Made by a program: the position numbers and the translations under genes. The notes below the pieces were generated by a model. It did no database searches and was not told the DNA's origin. It worked only from the letters and a program-made list of their open reading frames with translations. Positions 11,701-24,190 of a DNA stretch of 64,000 bases are shown piece after piece. The DNA comes from Halichondria panicea. Its lineage: Eukaryota; Porifera; Demospongiae; Suberitida; Halichondriidae. Each line of letters opens with the position of its first letter. Within the stretch, counting starts at the first letter, position 1. Location of the stretch: assembly GCF_963675165.1 (NCBI RefSeq), contig NC_087383.1, positions 2,448,979 through 2,512,978 on the forward strand, in the 5' to 3' direction.

Positions 11701-12240
11701 TCAATATCTGAATTGGATTTGTCTTATAATGCCATTGGTAACAGTGGACTTAGCACACTCTGTGAGGCCTTCTCAGCGAACATATCATTAAAGCGCCTGC
11801 ACCTGACCAAATGCTCACTAACAATATCAGACGACAATGGAGCTGCCCTCTATCAACTTCTGAATACAAACAATTCCCTCGAATATCTTAATTTGTCATT
11901 TAACACAGTGACTAGCTGTCGTCACATTGCTGCTGGACTTGCAGTCAATAAGACTCTGAGAACATTGTTCTTGGTTGACTGTGAACTGACTGATCAGAGT
12001 ATCGAGGAGCTATCAACTGGACTGATCAACAAGATTGAATCACTGAACATATTATGGGGTAATGCCTCAATAACAGAAGATGGAATGAAGACGCTTGCCA
12101 GACATCTAACCACCCACTGCTCTGAACTGACAGTATTGTTGATACCCGACCACCTAAGATCCTGTATCGAGACAGTATTCAGGGACACTAACAAAGAGAG
12201 GAAGACAAATGGACTACCCGAGATTAATGTTGTTTATTAA
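8730..12240 (+). CDS. NLR receptor: Death domain, NACHT, LRR (module A)
   Basis: Predicted cytosolic pattern-recognition receptor of the STAND/NLR class. Exons are 8730-8754 (MAAKEPNQ), 9415-9753 and 9911-12240, joined in phase 1 at both introns, giving 897 codons. Residues about 9-121 form a Death-like domain (ELTIDDLKTEMKLT... TFQALLLVILSLL). The NACHT core has Walker A GAPGSGKST at 229-237 and Walker B VLDGWDE around 304-310, followed by the sensor-like VIVTSRP. Leucine-rich repeats occupy about 660-890 (ISELDLSYNAIG, LEYLNLSFNTV, LRTLFLVDCELT), then a short tail. Exon 3 carries NACHT and LRR without introns. The gene is divergent from EFR3 copy A. It is clearly paralogous to the module C gene, with differences concentrated in patches. 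The start is the same short exon in all modules. Confidence 0.9.
8797..8901 (-). pseudogene. EFR3 exon 1 fragment inside NLR intron 1
   Basis: About 105 bp match EFR3 exon 1 (roughly 8,312-8,425) with a few changes and small indels, in the EFR3 orientation. It is embedded in the first intron of NLR copy A. The NLR pre-mRNA would therefore carry sequence antisense to EFR3 exon 1. Confidence 0.85.
8902..9414. other. NLR intron 1 with repeated GCGCCACC motifs
   Basis: Intron sequence with related segments near 8,922-8,940 (AGAACATAACCACCACCATA) and 9,277-9,296 (AGAACATAAGCGCCACCATA). Between them are several GCGCCA motifs in both orientations, suggesting an old transposon remnant. Modules B and C have a short intron here (about 105 bp). 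It ends at the acceptor TTCCCTCAG before 9,415. Confidence 0.5.
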
Positions 12241-12840
12241 TTGATTGATTATTAATTGTGTATTCATTAGATTATTAATTTATAATTAATTGATTATTAT
12301 TAATAATTAACGTTTAGTTATAATTATATTATGATTATTGTTGTTATTAATTAATTAATAAATGTTAATTAATTTGTTGTGTTATGCATCTAATCTCTAT
12401 CATTGGTCAATATAATTATAGCACATGTACAGATGGTGACGAGTGAATTCAATGCTTCCTACTGACACGGAGAGCATGTCATGCACTAGCTGTATGTATG
12501 TAACTGAATACACTATTGTAATAATGCTATAATCTCCATCTAGCTAGCCTCCTTCACAGGCTTTCAAGAGAAGTGTGGCCTGGGCCGGGATCGAGGCTAA
12601 TCTCGACATGATCTACTTTTGACAATAATTATATTATTACTAGGACAATTTACAAAACAGTTAGTGTACAGAAGACTAGAAATATGTCGGCACATTACAT
12701 AACAATTACCTAAAAACAAATCAGTTGGAATTGGTCAATATAGCACAGTAATAATGATGGTTTAAATTCAATGCTCCCTACAGTGTCACAGAGAGCACAT
12801 GCACTGTATGTATAAAACTGTCAATGAATGTAGTGGAAAT
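12241..12840. other. AT-rich 3' flank of NLR A
   Basis: Just after the stop is a very AT-rich stretch of TTAATTA motifs (12,241-12,375). It is followed by sequence shared almost base for base with 58,034-58,610 and partly with 19,930-20,330. No gene seen. It contains the 3' UTR by position. Confidence 0.6.
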
Positions 12841-13849
12841 CCAATTTAACGCTCTGTCGATTTTTGTTTATGAGGAAGATGAGCAGATTAATGTTCACTT
12901 TGGCCCTTTCAAACATCTTCATGATTGCCAGGCCCTCGTATTGCAGCTGAAGGAGGTCCTGTGTGGGGAGAAGAGAGGGCAGTGAAACACTTCAACTGGT
13001 ATAAGACAAAGAATGCATGTATTTGCAAGACAAATGAATACATGTACTTACATACACCGTACAAGCATACCAACACTATACCTGACACAAGGCAGTAAAC
13101 TTCTTAAACACTTTACGTACCTACCAAATTAATTCTACCTGTACACACAGCCTCACCTGGAGGACCCTGCTCCACCTTCTCTATCTGCTTGACGTGATCT
13201 CAAACACAATACTTTCGAACCTGAACCTGGGCGAGTAAGAAATAATGTTCACATAATTATAGCATAACGTTGCACATAAGATCAAGGTCGTAGCAAGCGG
13301 TCAGGCTGGTCAGGTTTTGGCCTAACCACTTTAGCAGCTGGGTAGGTAATGGTCGTAAATATTGTAAGTGATAATGCGCATGCTGTTTTGGTGAGGAAAA
13401 GTGATGACCTTTTTCTTAGGTAAAAAATTCACCACTGTATGCAAAAGTTCCAATAGTAGAAAAGCAGCTGACCTTTAATCAAGTTGGCCTGACCACTTTA
13501 AAGTTGCTTGCTACGCCCCTGCATGAAGATTGGGGCATAAAAATAAGTTAATAGCCTCACACTGGAGGAATTGTTAAAGTCTAGATTAGTAGTAGAGTCT
13601 GAGCTTCAGTCAAACAGTGGACAAAGTACGTACCAGAGCAATTAATGGCACATGTGATGATTATCATGTTGTTTAATAGAAGTATGCTAGTATAACGGCT
13701 ACTCAAGTATACGGAGACTCACAGAGTGGGTGGAGCATATCTCCATGGACGCTGATGTATAGATGATTGGCTTGGTCACGTTAGAGTACGCGTCGATACC
13801 CAGCTATCTGTCCGGGGGGTCCACAGTCGATGCTCGCTGGAAGAACCCT
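12841..13849 (-). pseudogene. coiled-coil protein gene, 3' exons (copy 1)
   Basis: Minus-strand blocks matching the last exons of the unidentified family. A block of about 124 bp at 13,723-13,849 has a GTGAGT donor, but codons in the middle read GAC AGA TAG, an in-frame stop where other copies have DRRLG. The block ending DLLQLQYEGLAIMKMFERAK starts at 12,958 after acceptor CCCCACACAG. Between them is the small transposon near 13.3-13.5 kb. The family consensus reads as amphipathic, Glu/Lys-rich helices. Decayed; function unknown. Confidence 0.5.
13283..13522. mobile_element. MITE, CAGGGGCGTAGCAAGC-type ends (copy 1 of 6)
   Basis: The left end GTCGTAGCAAGCGGTCAGGC faces a right end that reads GCTTGCTACGCCCCTG. 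TGGTCAGG motifs occur inside both ends. Copies at the same place in every coiled-coil spacer show that it was inserted before the spacers multiplied. The outer 11 bases match the 738-bp MITE at 767. Confidence 0.65.
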
Positions 13850-14290
13850 CTGTGGGGGGTACAGTGAGAGTCATAATTATTATTATGATTCAGTTCCGGG
13901 AATAAATGTCATAGAAAGTCACTAATTGACTCACATTTTTTCCAGTCGAGGTAAATGGAACACAGCTATAGGTTACGTCTCTGTGGGACATGTGAAATTG
14001 TGTATCAGGTTTTAAGCAACTAATAAGGATTATCATCTATTAATCTTGTTGAGCGCACAGTCCATTCTACCCCCCGCCCACACACACCTGGTCAGTAGAC
14101 AGCTGATTGCCTATCCACAACATCGAAGGATTTTATCGCGGCTATGTACTTCATTGTACAGCTGCAAGGGGAGTGACGTGTGATACAGTGTGATTCAATG
14201 AAAGTCAGTACAACACAGTTAGTGTATGTTTACCAAAGAGGTACATGAGATTGTTCTGACAAATCATTCTTGTACTCTCTAATACACTAA

Positions 14291-14469
14291 CAGGGTTTCA
14301 TCTAGGATAACAAGTTGGGGGGGGGGGGGGAGATTTGGGAGTGCGTAAGCGCAAGTGTTTGGCTATGCCCACTTAAAAAAAGTTGATTTAATACTAATGT
14401 GATGATGTCATTATTCTACAAGATTTGGGGGGGGGGGAAGAACCACCCCCCCTACTAGATGAAACCCTG
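14291..14469. mobile_element. 179-bp MITE, CAGGGTTTCATCTAG termini, TSD ACTAA
   Basis: Perfect 15-bp inverted ends CAGGGTTTCATCTAG / CTAGATGAAACCCTG, flanked by ACTAA (14,286-14,290 and 14,470-14,474). It has internal poly-G tracts. A second copy is at 38,542-38,721. Confidence 0.88.
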
Positions 14470-14664
14470 ACTAACTGATACAGTATCAAAGATGCAACCT
14501 TTTACATGGCAAAATTAAAAACGGCCATTGTCAAAGTAATGTAGACGCAATCGGCATCATGTATAAATTGTGTATTTGGCCTAAGCCATATTCAGTACAT
14601 ACTATATAGCAGGTCATTTTCGTAGGTTATAACATTCAAAACAAACAACGTCTACACACAGTAA

Positions 14665-14820
14665 GTGCAGTAGTAGTAGATCTAAGAGGTAGTCTAATGC
14701 TCAAGAATGATGGAACATCTTATATACATATAGTAGTCATCTGCAGAATTGTGTAGAGGAGATGTTTCACCATCTTTGAGCATTAGTTTACCTCTTAGAT
14801 CTACTACTACTGCACTGCAC
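14665..14820. repeat. hairpin-forming inverted repeat
   Basis: Arms of about 40 bp (GTGCAGTAGTAGTAGATCTA... and its complement ending CTACTACTACTGCAC), separated by about 75 bp. Two partial direct copies of the right flank follow (TAGGTATCTTCAAGACCAGC at about 14,850 and 14,959). It is repeated at about 38,915-39,070. Confidence 0.75.
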
Positions 14821-15107
14821 TATACTGCACTATACTGTGTATATAGCTAGTAGGTATCTTCAAGACCAGCTAGCTCACTGACAGTTGACAAACTAATGCT
14901 CAATGGAACATCTCTACACAATTCTACTACTACTGCATGCACTTACTGTGTATATAGTAGGTATCTTCAAGACCAGCTAGCTCACTGATAGTTGACAAAC
15001 ACTCTCTGGGACAAAAACCATTGTGTAGCTCTTACTTCAATATTTTACAAACTTCCTTTATTTAGAATAATAGCGCATGCATTGCAGAATGCAGAGGCTG
15101 CAAAATA

Positions 15108-16573
15108 TGGTGGGCCGTTTGTTTCAAAATTCAAATGTTACATTTTCATTCAAATCACAATACATTCATTCAAGATGTGCAATTTTCATTCAAGAGCATT
15201 CAAGATTATTCATTCAAGATTCAAGATTTTGATGGATGCATAAACATGCATAATTTCAGATGACTTTAGCCACACTTTGTGGTTTTATTGCATGGTGTAG
15301 TTGTTTTAATTAACAGGAAATGGGGTTCACAATAATCAACTCCCTCCCTCAGTAGTGGTAAGGTGATTCCCAAACCAGAAACATGACATTGATTGACGAA
15401 AATTAACAAGAGGTCAGGGGTTCGTTGCCAACCTTCGAGTTTTGAGCATTAAGCAAAGGACATCTTATAAATGTTGTGTTTTAATGACTGTATATGCATG
15501 CATATCTTGAATAATTATTGTCGACTTGAATGCATTAAAATCTTGAATGACAATTGCATGGTCTTGAATGGTCAGTGGATCTTTGGATCAATTTAAATTT
15601 GTTTTGGGCAGAATTTCAAATCGATAGAAATTTATATATTTTTTGATTTTGAATATTTTGAAACTGCAAGAGTACATGCAAATGAGTGCATTCTATTTTC
15701 AATTCTTGAGGAAGAACTGGTCCCGAGTTTCGTGCAGAAAAAAGCAGTTTCATATTTTGCACCCACAGGGGTTAGCTTATAATGACCTTTGTACTCTAAG
15801 AAGCTGTGCACTTTATAGTCTGTTATAAAATCAGTATTATGTGCACCTAGCTTGTATGCGTACAGGTTATGTTAACAGTTGTATCCCACCCTGATTGACA
15901 ATGACAATTACACCCCTGTCTGTATAGGTGTTCCAAGTACCATGGCCAATAGATGAGTGTTCCCAGCATACAGACGGTACTATACATATAATCATACAGT
16001 TGTTCGATTGCACACACACACACACAATAATATCATAATTTAATTGATCCTTCAACATTGAAATGTTTAATAATATTAATTATGTACAGTTAAGGAAGTA
16101 CATTATTATATTATACATAGCAGAGTCGTGCAGTTGGCTAGCCTCGAGGAAGTGATTGGGATATCAAGGCTAGCAGTTGGCAAGGTTATATTCTGGCTAT
16201 ATTTAGCATTGCATTGGAGCATGGCTTCTCAAGAGTACAAAGGTCATTTTAAGCAAACCCTGTGGATGCTATAAGCGCTAGTGATGGTCAAAAATTGAAA
16301 ATGCTTTTTCTGCACGAAACTCAGGACCAATTCTTCCTCAAGAAATTAAAAGTAGAATGCACTCATTTGCATGTACTCTTGCAGTTTCAAAATATTCAAA
16401 ATCAAAAAATATATAAATTTCTATCGATTTGAAATTCTGCCCAAAACAAATTTAAATTGATCCAAAGATCCACTGACCTTGAATGAATACTGTATATGCA
16501 TCTTGAATGAATGTATTGTAATCTGAATGAAAATATAACATTAATTTTGAATTTTGAAACAAACGGCCCACCA
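15108..16573. mobile_element. 1.47-kb foldback element (copy 1)
   Basis: The outer ends TGGTGGGCCGTTTGTTTCAA and its complement face each other. Much of 15,580-15,810 is the imperfect inverse of 16,220-16,490, including the strings CTGCAAGAGTACATGCAAAT and AAATCGATAGAAATTTATAT. There is no transposase-sized ORF. The structure fits a foldback-type non-autonomous element. Confidence 0.8.
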
Positions 16574-16872
16574 TACACCATAGCAAAAACACATTGATTT
16601 TACAATGTAAAAGGGTGGGCCAGCTCAGCACAATTCAAATAGCAATCAAAATTCCAGGCTCTTAAACAAATAGGACTATTATATCATTCAATGACAATTT
16701 AGAGAAAAGTAGCGAAGTACATAGTATGTTAGAACATTAGGTCGTTAATTAATCAATTGCAACGTGTCAATAGTACATGCAGATGATATAAATAATTGAA
16801 GAATGCTCACATGCAATTGTCAATGAATACATGCAATTTGCTAATGAAATCCAATTTAACACTCTGAGGATT

Positions 16873-19409
16873 TTAAAAGTTCATGAGGAAGATGAGCAGA
16901 TTAACATTCACTTTGGCCCTCCCAAACATCTTCATGATTGCCAGGCCCTCGTATTGCAGCTGAAGGAGGTCCTGTGTGGGGAGAAGAGAGGGAAGTGAAA
17001 CACTTCAACTGGTGTATAAGACAAAGAATGCATGTATTTGTAAGACAAATGAATACATGTACTTACATACACCGTACAAGCATACCAACACTATACCTGA
17101 CACAAGGCAGTAAACTTCTTGAACACTTTACGTACCTACCATCTACCTGTACACACACCCTCACCTGGAGGACCAGCTCCACCTTCTCTATCTGCCTGAT
17201 GTGATCTCAAACACAACATTTCCGAATCTGAACCTGGGCGAGTAAGAAATAATGTTCACATAATTATAGCATAACTTTGCATAAGATCAAGGTCGTAGCA
17301 AGAGGTCAGACTGGTCAGATTTTGGCCTAACCACTTTTTGCAGCTGGGTATAGTAATGGTCGTAAATATTGTAAGTGATAATGCGCATGCTGTTTTGGTG
17401 AGGAAAAGTGAGGGCCTTTTTCTTAGGTAAAAAATTCACCACTGTATGCAAAAGTTCCAATAGTACAAAAACAGTTGACCTTTAATTGTAAGTTGGCCTG
17501 ACCACTTTAAAGTTGCTTGCTACGCCCCTCCATGAAGATTGGGGCATAAAAATAAGTTAATATAGCCTCACACTGGAGGAATTGTTAAAGTCTAGATTAG
17601 TAGTAGAGTCTGAGCTTCAGTCAAACAGTGGACAAAGTACGTACCAGAGCAATTAATGGCACATGATGATTATCATGTTGTTTAATAGAAGTATGCTAGT
17701 ATAACGGCTACTCAAGTATACGGAGACTCACAGAGTGGGTGGAGCATATCTCCATGAACGCTGATGTATGGATGATTGGCTTGGTCACGTCAGAGTACTT
17801 GTTGATACCCAGCCTTCTGTCCAGGGGGTCCACTGTCGATGCTCGCAAGAACTCTCTGTGGGGGGTACAATGAGTGTATGTATATTCATACCCTCTGCAT
17901 GGCAACGAAAATAGCTAATTTGCAATTTAGATCATACGATACTTTAGTAGAAGGTAGAAACACACATGACCATCATCACATGACCATCATTCGTACATAC
18001 ACACTTTCAACTATTTGACTACAAATTCAGTTTTGGTTATCACATTTCTTATACCTAAACTTCTTGAAGGCGTCCGAGTGTACGGGTTCATTACTGACAG
18101 GGCAGCACTCTCAGCCTCAAACTGTGCAAAGGAACAGGAAAAACACGATAAACTCTTAAACCAACAGATATAACCAAACAATAATCATGGAAAGTTAACG
18201 ATGCTGATTTGGCGTTTTTTACCAACAAATAATATCTAGTCCAGTACTAATTTAATGTACATAGATGCAGTGCATAATGTAGGCCATAATCTGTACAGGT
18301 ATACTGTACCACTTTTATCACCTGTTGTTTGTAGCACTCAAATATCTACCCCATCGGCACACTGCTCTGCTCCAACTCCTCACAGCGATCCAGTGCCTTC
18401 TTGAGCTCTTCCTTCATCACAAGTCTCTCTTGAACAGCAGACTGGATAATAGATTGCATGGTGGTCATGTACACACACACAGGTATACAGATACAACCAT
18501 CACAGCATCGTGGTAGTGGTACAGTAGTTATATAATTGCAGGTACATGTATTAATGAAAGCACCGCGGGTGCTGATGCCTCGGTGGAGGTGCAAAGCTAC
18601 ATAACATAAAGCTACACACATTATCATGATGAATATTTTTGCATTTTTGCTGCATGCAAACTCAAATTGCATGGTGGTCGATCATGTACACACACACACA
18701 CACACACAGGTAATACAACCACCATGTGGTAGTGGTACAGCTGTTTGCTCACTGCATTACCACAAAACAACAAAATACCATACAATGTTGCTATGCAAAC
18801 AACATGTGGTCCTAAGCAATGATGGCTTCTAGCACTTGTAGGTACTTTTTGAGAGTTACAAAAATGGCTAATCTGCGAGACCCTCAAAAATTACCCACTA
18901 TAAGGTGGCATCAATATTAACTGATACAGTACCCGAAATGCAACTTTTATATGGGGAAAAAAAAAGGAAAATAGTCTCTAGACACAATCGGCATCATGTA
19001 TTGTGTATTTTGCCTAAGCCATAATCAGTACATACTGTATAGCAGGTCATTTTCGTGGGATAAAAAATCCGAGACAAAAACGTAGGCGTGGTGCAGCAGT
19101 GATTTTGTGTGTAAAAATTCCCTTTGCTTCACTGCATTGCATGCGTTCCGGTCAACCATGCCTACGTTTTCGTGAGTGATAAATATTCGTCAAGGTTTAG
19201 CTTGCCCACGGAAACTCTACCCAGGACGCTATACGTACGGTACGGTATACTGTACCACTGTATCACCTGTTTCAAGTACTCTTCCTTCTCACGTTACTTT
19301 GTAGCACTCGAATATGTCCACCCCGTCCACTGCTCTGCTCCAACTCCTTACAGCGATCTAGTGCCTTCTTGAGCTCTTCCTCCATCACAAGTCTCTCTTG
19401 AACAGCAGA
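16873..19409 (-). pseudogene. coiled-coil protein gene, 3' exons (copy 2)
   Basis: Exon-like blocks on the minus strand: 19,322-19,409 and 18,350-18,441 (two versions of SAVQERLVM.EELKKALDRC), 18,055-18,121 (FEAESAALSVMNPYTRTPSR), 17,732-17,855 (EFLRASTVDPLDRRLGINKY then SDVTKPIIHTSAFMEICSTH), 17,165 to about 17,198 (RQIEKVELVLQ) and 16,873-16,971 (DLLQLQYEGLAIMKMFGRAK, stop TAA). Donors and acceptors are mostly canonical. The duplicated helix exon and the four-base difference in the third block argue that this copy is a remnant. No family recognised. Confidence 0.5.
18553..18690. repeat. fragment of GAAAGCACCGCGGGTGCTGA dispersed repeat
   Basis: Partial left portion of the element found full length at 26,092, 51,143 and 60,757. 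Similar fragments lie at 22,055, 45,571 and 60,333. Flanked here by a (CA)n run. Confidence 0.7.
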
Positions 19410-19506
19410 CTGGGTAATAGATTGCATGGTGGTCATGTACACACACAGGTATACAGATACAACCATCATAGCATCGTGGTAGTGGTACAGTAGTTATAAT
19501 AAAGGT

Positions 19507-19618
19507 ACAGTAGACTCTCGTTATTCCGACTCTCTGAAGTACGGCCTGAAATGTAGCCAACTCGCTATTCTGTATACTTACAATTACAATTGCTGACATA
19601 CTTCCCTGCATTGATACG
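19507..19618. mobile_element. pogo-like element, left-end fragment
   Basis: It begins TACAGTAGACTCTCGTTATT, the same terminus as the complete element at 46,514. It is cut off where NLR 3' sequence begins. Confidence 0.65.
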
Positions 19619-19620
19619 GC

Positions 19621-19800
19621 CGAATAACAGAAGATGGAATGAAGACGCTTGCCAGACATCTAACCACCCACTGCTCTGAACTGACACGATTGTACATACC
19701 CAGACACCTAAGATCCTGTATCGAGACAGTATTTAGGGACGCTAACAAAGAAAGGAAGAGAAATGGACTACCTGAGATTAATGTGTATGCATTTAATCTC
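19621..19800 (+). pseudogene. NLR 3' fragment (last LRR and C-terminal tail)
   Basis: It reads AITEDGMKTLARHLTTHCSE-type sequence, matching the last about 55 codons of the NLR genes, and ends near FRDANKERKRNGLPEINV. The 5' side is joined to a transposon end. It is followed by NLR 3' flank sequence (19,930-20,330). This shows that a fourth NLR module once existed here and was mostly deleted. Confidence 0.85.
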
Positions 19801-20349
19801 GACCATTGCATGTACTTTTGACAACTATTATATTTTATTCTACAATAATAATTATCCAATATTGCTTCGAGAAAAGAAAAAAGTAGCGTACAGACATAAT
19901 TATTACACGTAAAACAAAGGTCGACGTTGTTATTTATGCATCTAATCTCTATCATTGGTCAATATAATTATAGCACATGTACAGATGGTGACGAGTGAAT
20001 TCAATGCTTCCTACTGACACGGAGAGCACGTCATGCACTAGCTGTATGTATGTAACTGAATACACTATTGTAGTAATGCTATAATCTCCACCTAGCTAGC
20101 CTCCTTCACAGGCTTTCAAGAGAAGTGCGGCCTGGGCCGGGATCGAGGCTAATCATTAATTTTATTCTAGAACAATTATTTGCTTCAGTGCACAGAAGAC
20201 TAGAAGGATGTCAGCACATTACATAACTAAAAAACAAATCAGTTGGAATTGGTCAATATAGCACAGTAATAATGATGGTTTAAATTCAATGCTCCCTACA
20301 GTGTCACAGAGAGCACATGTACTGTACGTATAAAACTGTCAATGAACAC

Positions 20350-21945
20350 AATTTGCTAATGGGAATCCAATTTAACGCTCTGTCGATTTTGTTAATGAGG
20401 AAGATAAGCAGATTAACGTTCACTTTGGCCCTCCCAAACATCTTCATGATTGCCAGGCCCTCGTATTGCAGCTGAAGGAGGTCCTGTGTGGGGAGAAGAG
20501 AGAGCAGTGAAACACTAAAACTGGTGTAAGACAAAGAATGCATGTATTTGTAAGACAAATGAATACATGTACTTACATACACAGTACAAGCATACCAACA
20601 CTATACCTGACACAAGGCAGTAAACTTCTTGAACACTTTACGTACCTACCAAATTAATTCTACCTGTACACACACCCTCACCTGGAGGACCAGCTCCACC
20701 TTCTCTATCTGCTTGACGTGATCTCAAACACAATACTTTCGAACCTGAACCTGGGCGAGTAAGAAATAATGTTCAAATAATTATAGCATAACGTTGCACA
20801 TAAGATCAAGGTCGTAGCAAGCGGTCAGGCTGGTCAGGTTTTGGCCTAACCACTTTAGCAGCTGGGTAGGTAATGGTCGTAAATATTGTAAGTGATAATG
20901 CGCATGCTGTTTTGGTGAGGAAAAGTGATGACCTTTTTCTTAAGTAAAAAATTCACCACTGTATGCAAAAGTTCCAATAGTAGAAAAGCAGCTGACCTTT
21001 AATCAAGTTGGCCTGACCACTTTAAAGTTGCTTGCTACGCCCCTGCATGAACATTGGGGCATAAAAATAAGTTAATAGCCTCACACTGGAGGAATTGTTA
21101 AAGTCTAGATTAGTAGTAGAGTCTGAGCTTCAGTCAAACAGTGGACAAAGTACGTACCAGAGCAATTAATGGCACATGTGATGATTATCATGTTGTTTAA
21201 TAGAAGTATGCTAGTATAACGGCTACTCAAGTATACGGAGACTCACAGAGTGGGTGGAGCATATCTCCATGGACGCTGATGTATGGATGATTGGCTTGGT
21301 CACGTCAGAGTACTTGTCCATACCCAGCCTTCTGTCCGGGGGGTCCACTGTCGATGCTCGCAAGAACTCTCTGTGGGGGGTACAATGAGTGTATGTATAT
21401 TCATACCCTCTGCATGGCAACGAAAATAGCTAATGTGCAATTTAGATCATACGATACTTTAGTAGAACACACATGGCATCATCACATGACCATCATTCGT
21501 ACATACACACTTTCAACTACAAATTCAGTTTTGGTTATCACATTTCTTATACCTAAACTTCTTGAAGGTGTCCGAGTGTACGGGTTCATTACTGACAGGG
21601 CAGCACTCTCAGCCTCAAACTGTGCAAAGCAACAGGAAAAACACGATAAACTCTTAAACCAACAGATAACCAGACAATAATCATGGAAAGGTAATAATTT
21701 TCTGCTGATTTGGCGTTTTTTACCAACAAATAATTATCTAGTCCAGTACTAATTTAATGTACATACAGATGCAGTGCATAATGTAGGCCATAATCTGTAC
21801 AGGTATGCTGTACCACTTTTATCACCTGTTGTTTGTAGCACTCAAATATCTACCCCATCGGCACACTGCTCTGCTCCAACTCCTCACAGCGATCCAGTGC
21901 CTTCTTGAGCTCTTCCTCCATCACAAGTCTCTCTTGCACAGCAGA
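20350..21945 (-). pseudogene. coiled-coil protein gene, 3' exons (copy 3)
   Basis: Blocks 21,854-21,945, 21,553-21,619, 21,247-21,370 and one starting at 20,483 correspond to the exons of copy 2. The 124-bp block is open (DPPDRRLGMDKYSDVTKPII). The last block continues past NLLIFLINKI with no early stop. This copy has the fewest visible lesions but lacks any 5' part, so its status as a gene is doubtful. Family not recognised. Confidence 0.45.
20805..21045. mobile_element. MITE, CAGGGGCGTAGCAAGC-type ends (copy 3 of 6)
   Basis: Same element and same relative position as at 13,283. Further copies lie at about 17,285-17,527, 37,530-37,772, 44,305-44,547 and 59,075-59,318. Confidence 0.6.
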
Positions 21946-22637
21946 CTGGGTAATAGATTGCATGGTGGTCATGTACACACACAGGTATACAGATACAACC
22001 ATCACAACATCGTGGTAGTGGTACAGTAGTTATATAATTGCAGGTACATGTATTAATGAAAGCACCGCGGGTGCTGATGCCTCGGTGGAGGTGCAAAGCT
22101 ACATAACATAAAGCTACACACATTATCATGATGACTATTTTTGCATTTTTGCTGCATGCAAACTCAAATTGCATGGTGGTCGATCATGTACACACACACA
22201 CACAGGTAATACAACCACCATGTGGTAGTGGTACAGCTGTTTGCTGACTGCATTACCACAAAACAACAAAATACCATACAATGTTGCTATGCAAACAACA
22301 TGTGGTCCTAAGCAATGATGGCTTCTAGCACTTGTATGTTAAATGGGTACTTTTTGAGGGTTACAAAAATGGCTAATCTGCGAGACCCTCAAAAATTACC
22401 CGCTATAAGGTGGTATTAATATTATAGTAAATGCTCTCACGATCTACTCTTGGTGGTATATATGGAAACTCACATACAAATTATGGTGAGGATCTGAAAT
22501 GGAGAATGGGCGGGGACTAGCTTGCATATACCAGCAGATATGATATACATGTAGCTACTAACCGTTCACTGAATGTATGGAAAGCAGTGTGAAGGCTGAA
22601 GAAACTGTTAGTACGAAGTACTGCAAAGGACATCAAA

Positions 22638-23515
22638 CAGTGCATGTACATAGTGGGACCATAAGCAGTGCGTGTACATAGTGGGACCATAAGCAGTGCA
22701 TGTACATAGTGGGACCATAGGCAGTGCACGTACATAGTGGGACCATAGGCAGTGCACGTACATAGTGGGACCATAGGCAGTGCACGTACATAGTGGGGCC
22801 ATAAGCAGTGCACGTACATAGTGGGACCATAGGCAGTGCACGTACATAGTGGGACCATAAGCAGTGCACGTACAAAGTGGGACCATAGGCAGTGCACGTA
22901 CAAAGTGGGACCATAGGCAGTGCACGTACATAGTGGGACCATAAGCAATGCATGTACATAGTGGGACCATAGGCAGTGCATGTACATAGTGGGACCATAA
23001 GCAGTGCATGTACATGTACATAGTGGGACCATAGGCAGTGCACGTACATAGTGGGACCATAAGCAGTGCACGTACAAAGTGGGACCATAGGCAGTGCACG
23101 TACAAAGTGGGACCATAGGCAGTGCACGTACATAGTGGGACCATAAGCAATGCATGTACATAGTGGGACCATAGGCAGTGCATGTACATAGTGGGACCAT
23201 AAGCAGTGCATGTATATAATGGGACCATAAGCAGTGCATGTACATAGTGGGACCATAGGCAGTGCATGTACATAGTGGGACCATAAGCAGTGCATGTACA
23301 TAGTGGGACCATAGGCAGTGCATGTACATAGTGGGACCATAAGCAGTGCATGTACATAGTGGGACCATAAGCAGTGCATGTACATAGTGGGACCATAAGC
23401 AGTGCATGTACATAGTGGGACCATAGGCAGTGCGTGTACATAGTGGGACCATAGGCAGTACATGTACATAGTGGGACCATATATAGGCAGTGCACGTACA
23501 TAGTGGGACCATACA
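22638..23515. repeat. 28-bp minisatellite array 1 (about 31 units)
   Basis: The unit is GCAGTGCATGTACATAGTGG GACCATAA/G, period 28. Variants are CATG/CACG/CGTG, ACATA/ACAAA and GGACC/GGGCC. A run of six to seven variant units at about 22,836-23,037 recurs at 23,038-23,230, so there is a higher-order repeat of about 202 bp. The unit has no stop in three minus frames, giving long spurious ORFs. The left flank (22,480-22,637) matches 61,325-61,482. Confidence 0.93.
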
Positions 23516-23524
23516 GTAGGTTGA

Positions 23525-24054
23525 ATCATTCAAAGTTGAATGTTGAAGTGAGTACTCACACCACTAAACCACAAAACAAAGCTGATCATGATTATGATAT
23601 ACCCACAAGCTTCATAATTATGTACAAATGTATGTGTATCTTTGCTTGAACTTCTCCTAAGTAAGTGCCTAAATTTTCAAAGAGTATCTGTAGCACTGTT
23701 TTACGGATTCAACATATGATGAGGACCATGCCTTTGCTATTTTGGCTCGACATCTCCACTTCTCCCGAACAAATGCTCTATTCTTTTACAATACTTTTGC
23801 TGATGTACATTAATTCTCTTACTTGGTTTGCTTAAGTAGTGTAGCAACACTCTGCACCTCAAGTCATTTGAATATGTATCTAGATGAACACCCACACATG
23901 TAGTCAGTGCTGTGTATTATCATGCATGGGCATCATCACTACCGTCCCCCACACATGTGCAAGACTGCCCCATACTCACCAGGGTGTCATATAGGATTTT
24001 GAAATAGAGAGAGTAATAAGAAAAGTGACTAAAAAATTTTGCTAAAAAAAAAGG
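23525..24054. other. unassigned sequence
   Basis: About 530 bp between the 28-bp array and the start of module B homology (at about 24,055). No coding frame, repeat or RNA gene is recognised. Confidence 0.5.
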
Positions 24055-24190
24055 TCAACTGTTAGCAAGAGAGTTCATAATAGACCTTTATCATGAACTC
24101 TTGCTGTTAGTATGTAAAATTTCCAGCTATGAACTCCGACTAGTACCTAAATGTAAATTTTAGGGGGAGGATTGGAGCTAGAGGGGGATA

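Noticed and set aside
22638-23515. Possible CRISPR-like array
   Set aside because: 28-bp units are directly tandem without spacers, and the context is a eukaryotic genome.
22517-23533. Minus-strand frames of about 300-340 codons with MYMHCLWSHYVHAL repeats
   Set aside because: Artefact of the 28-bp array, open in all three frames. The same applies at 61,361-62,368 and 62,866-63,855.
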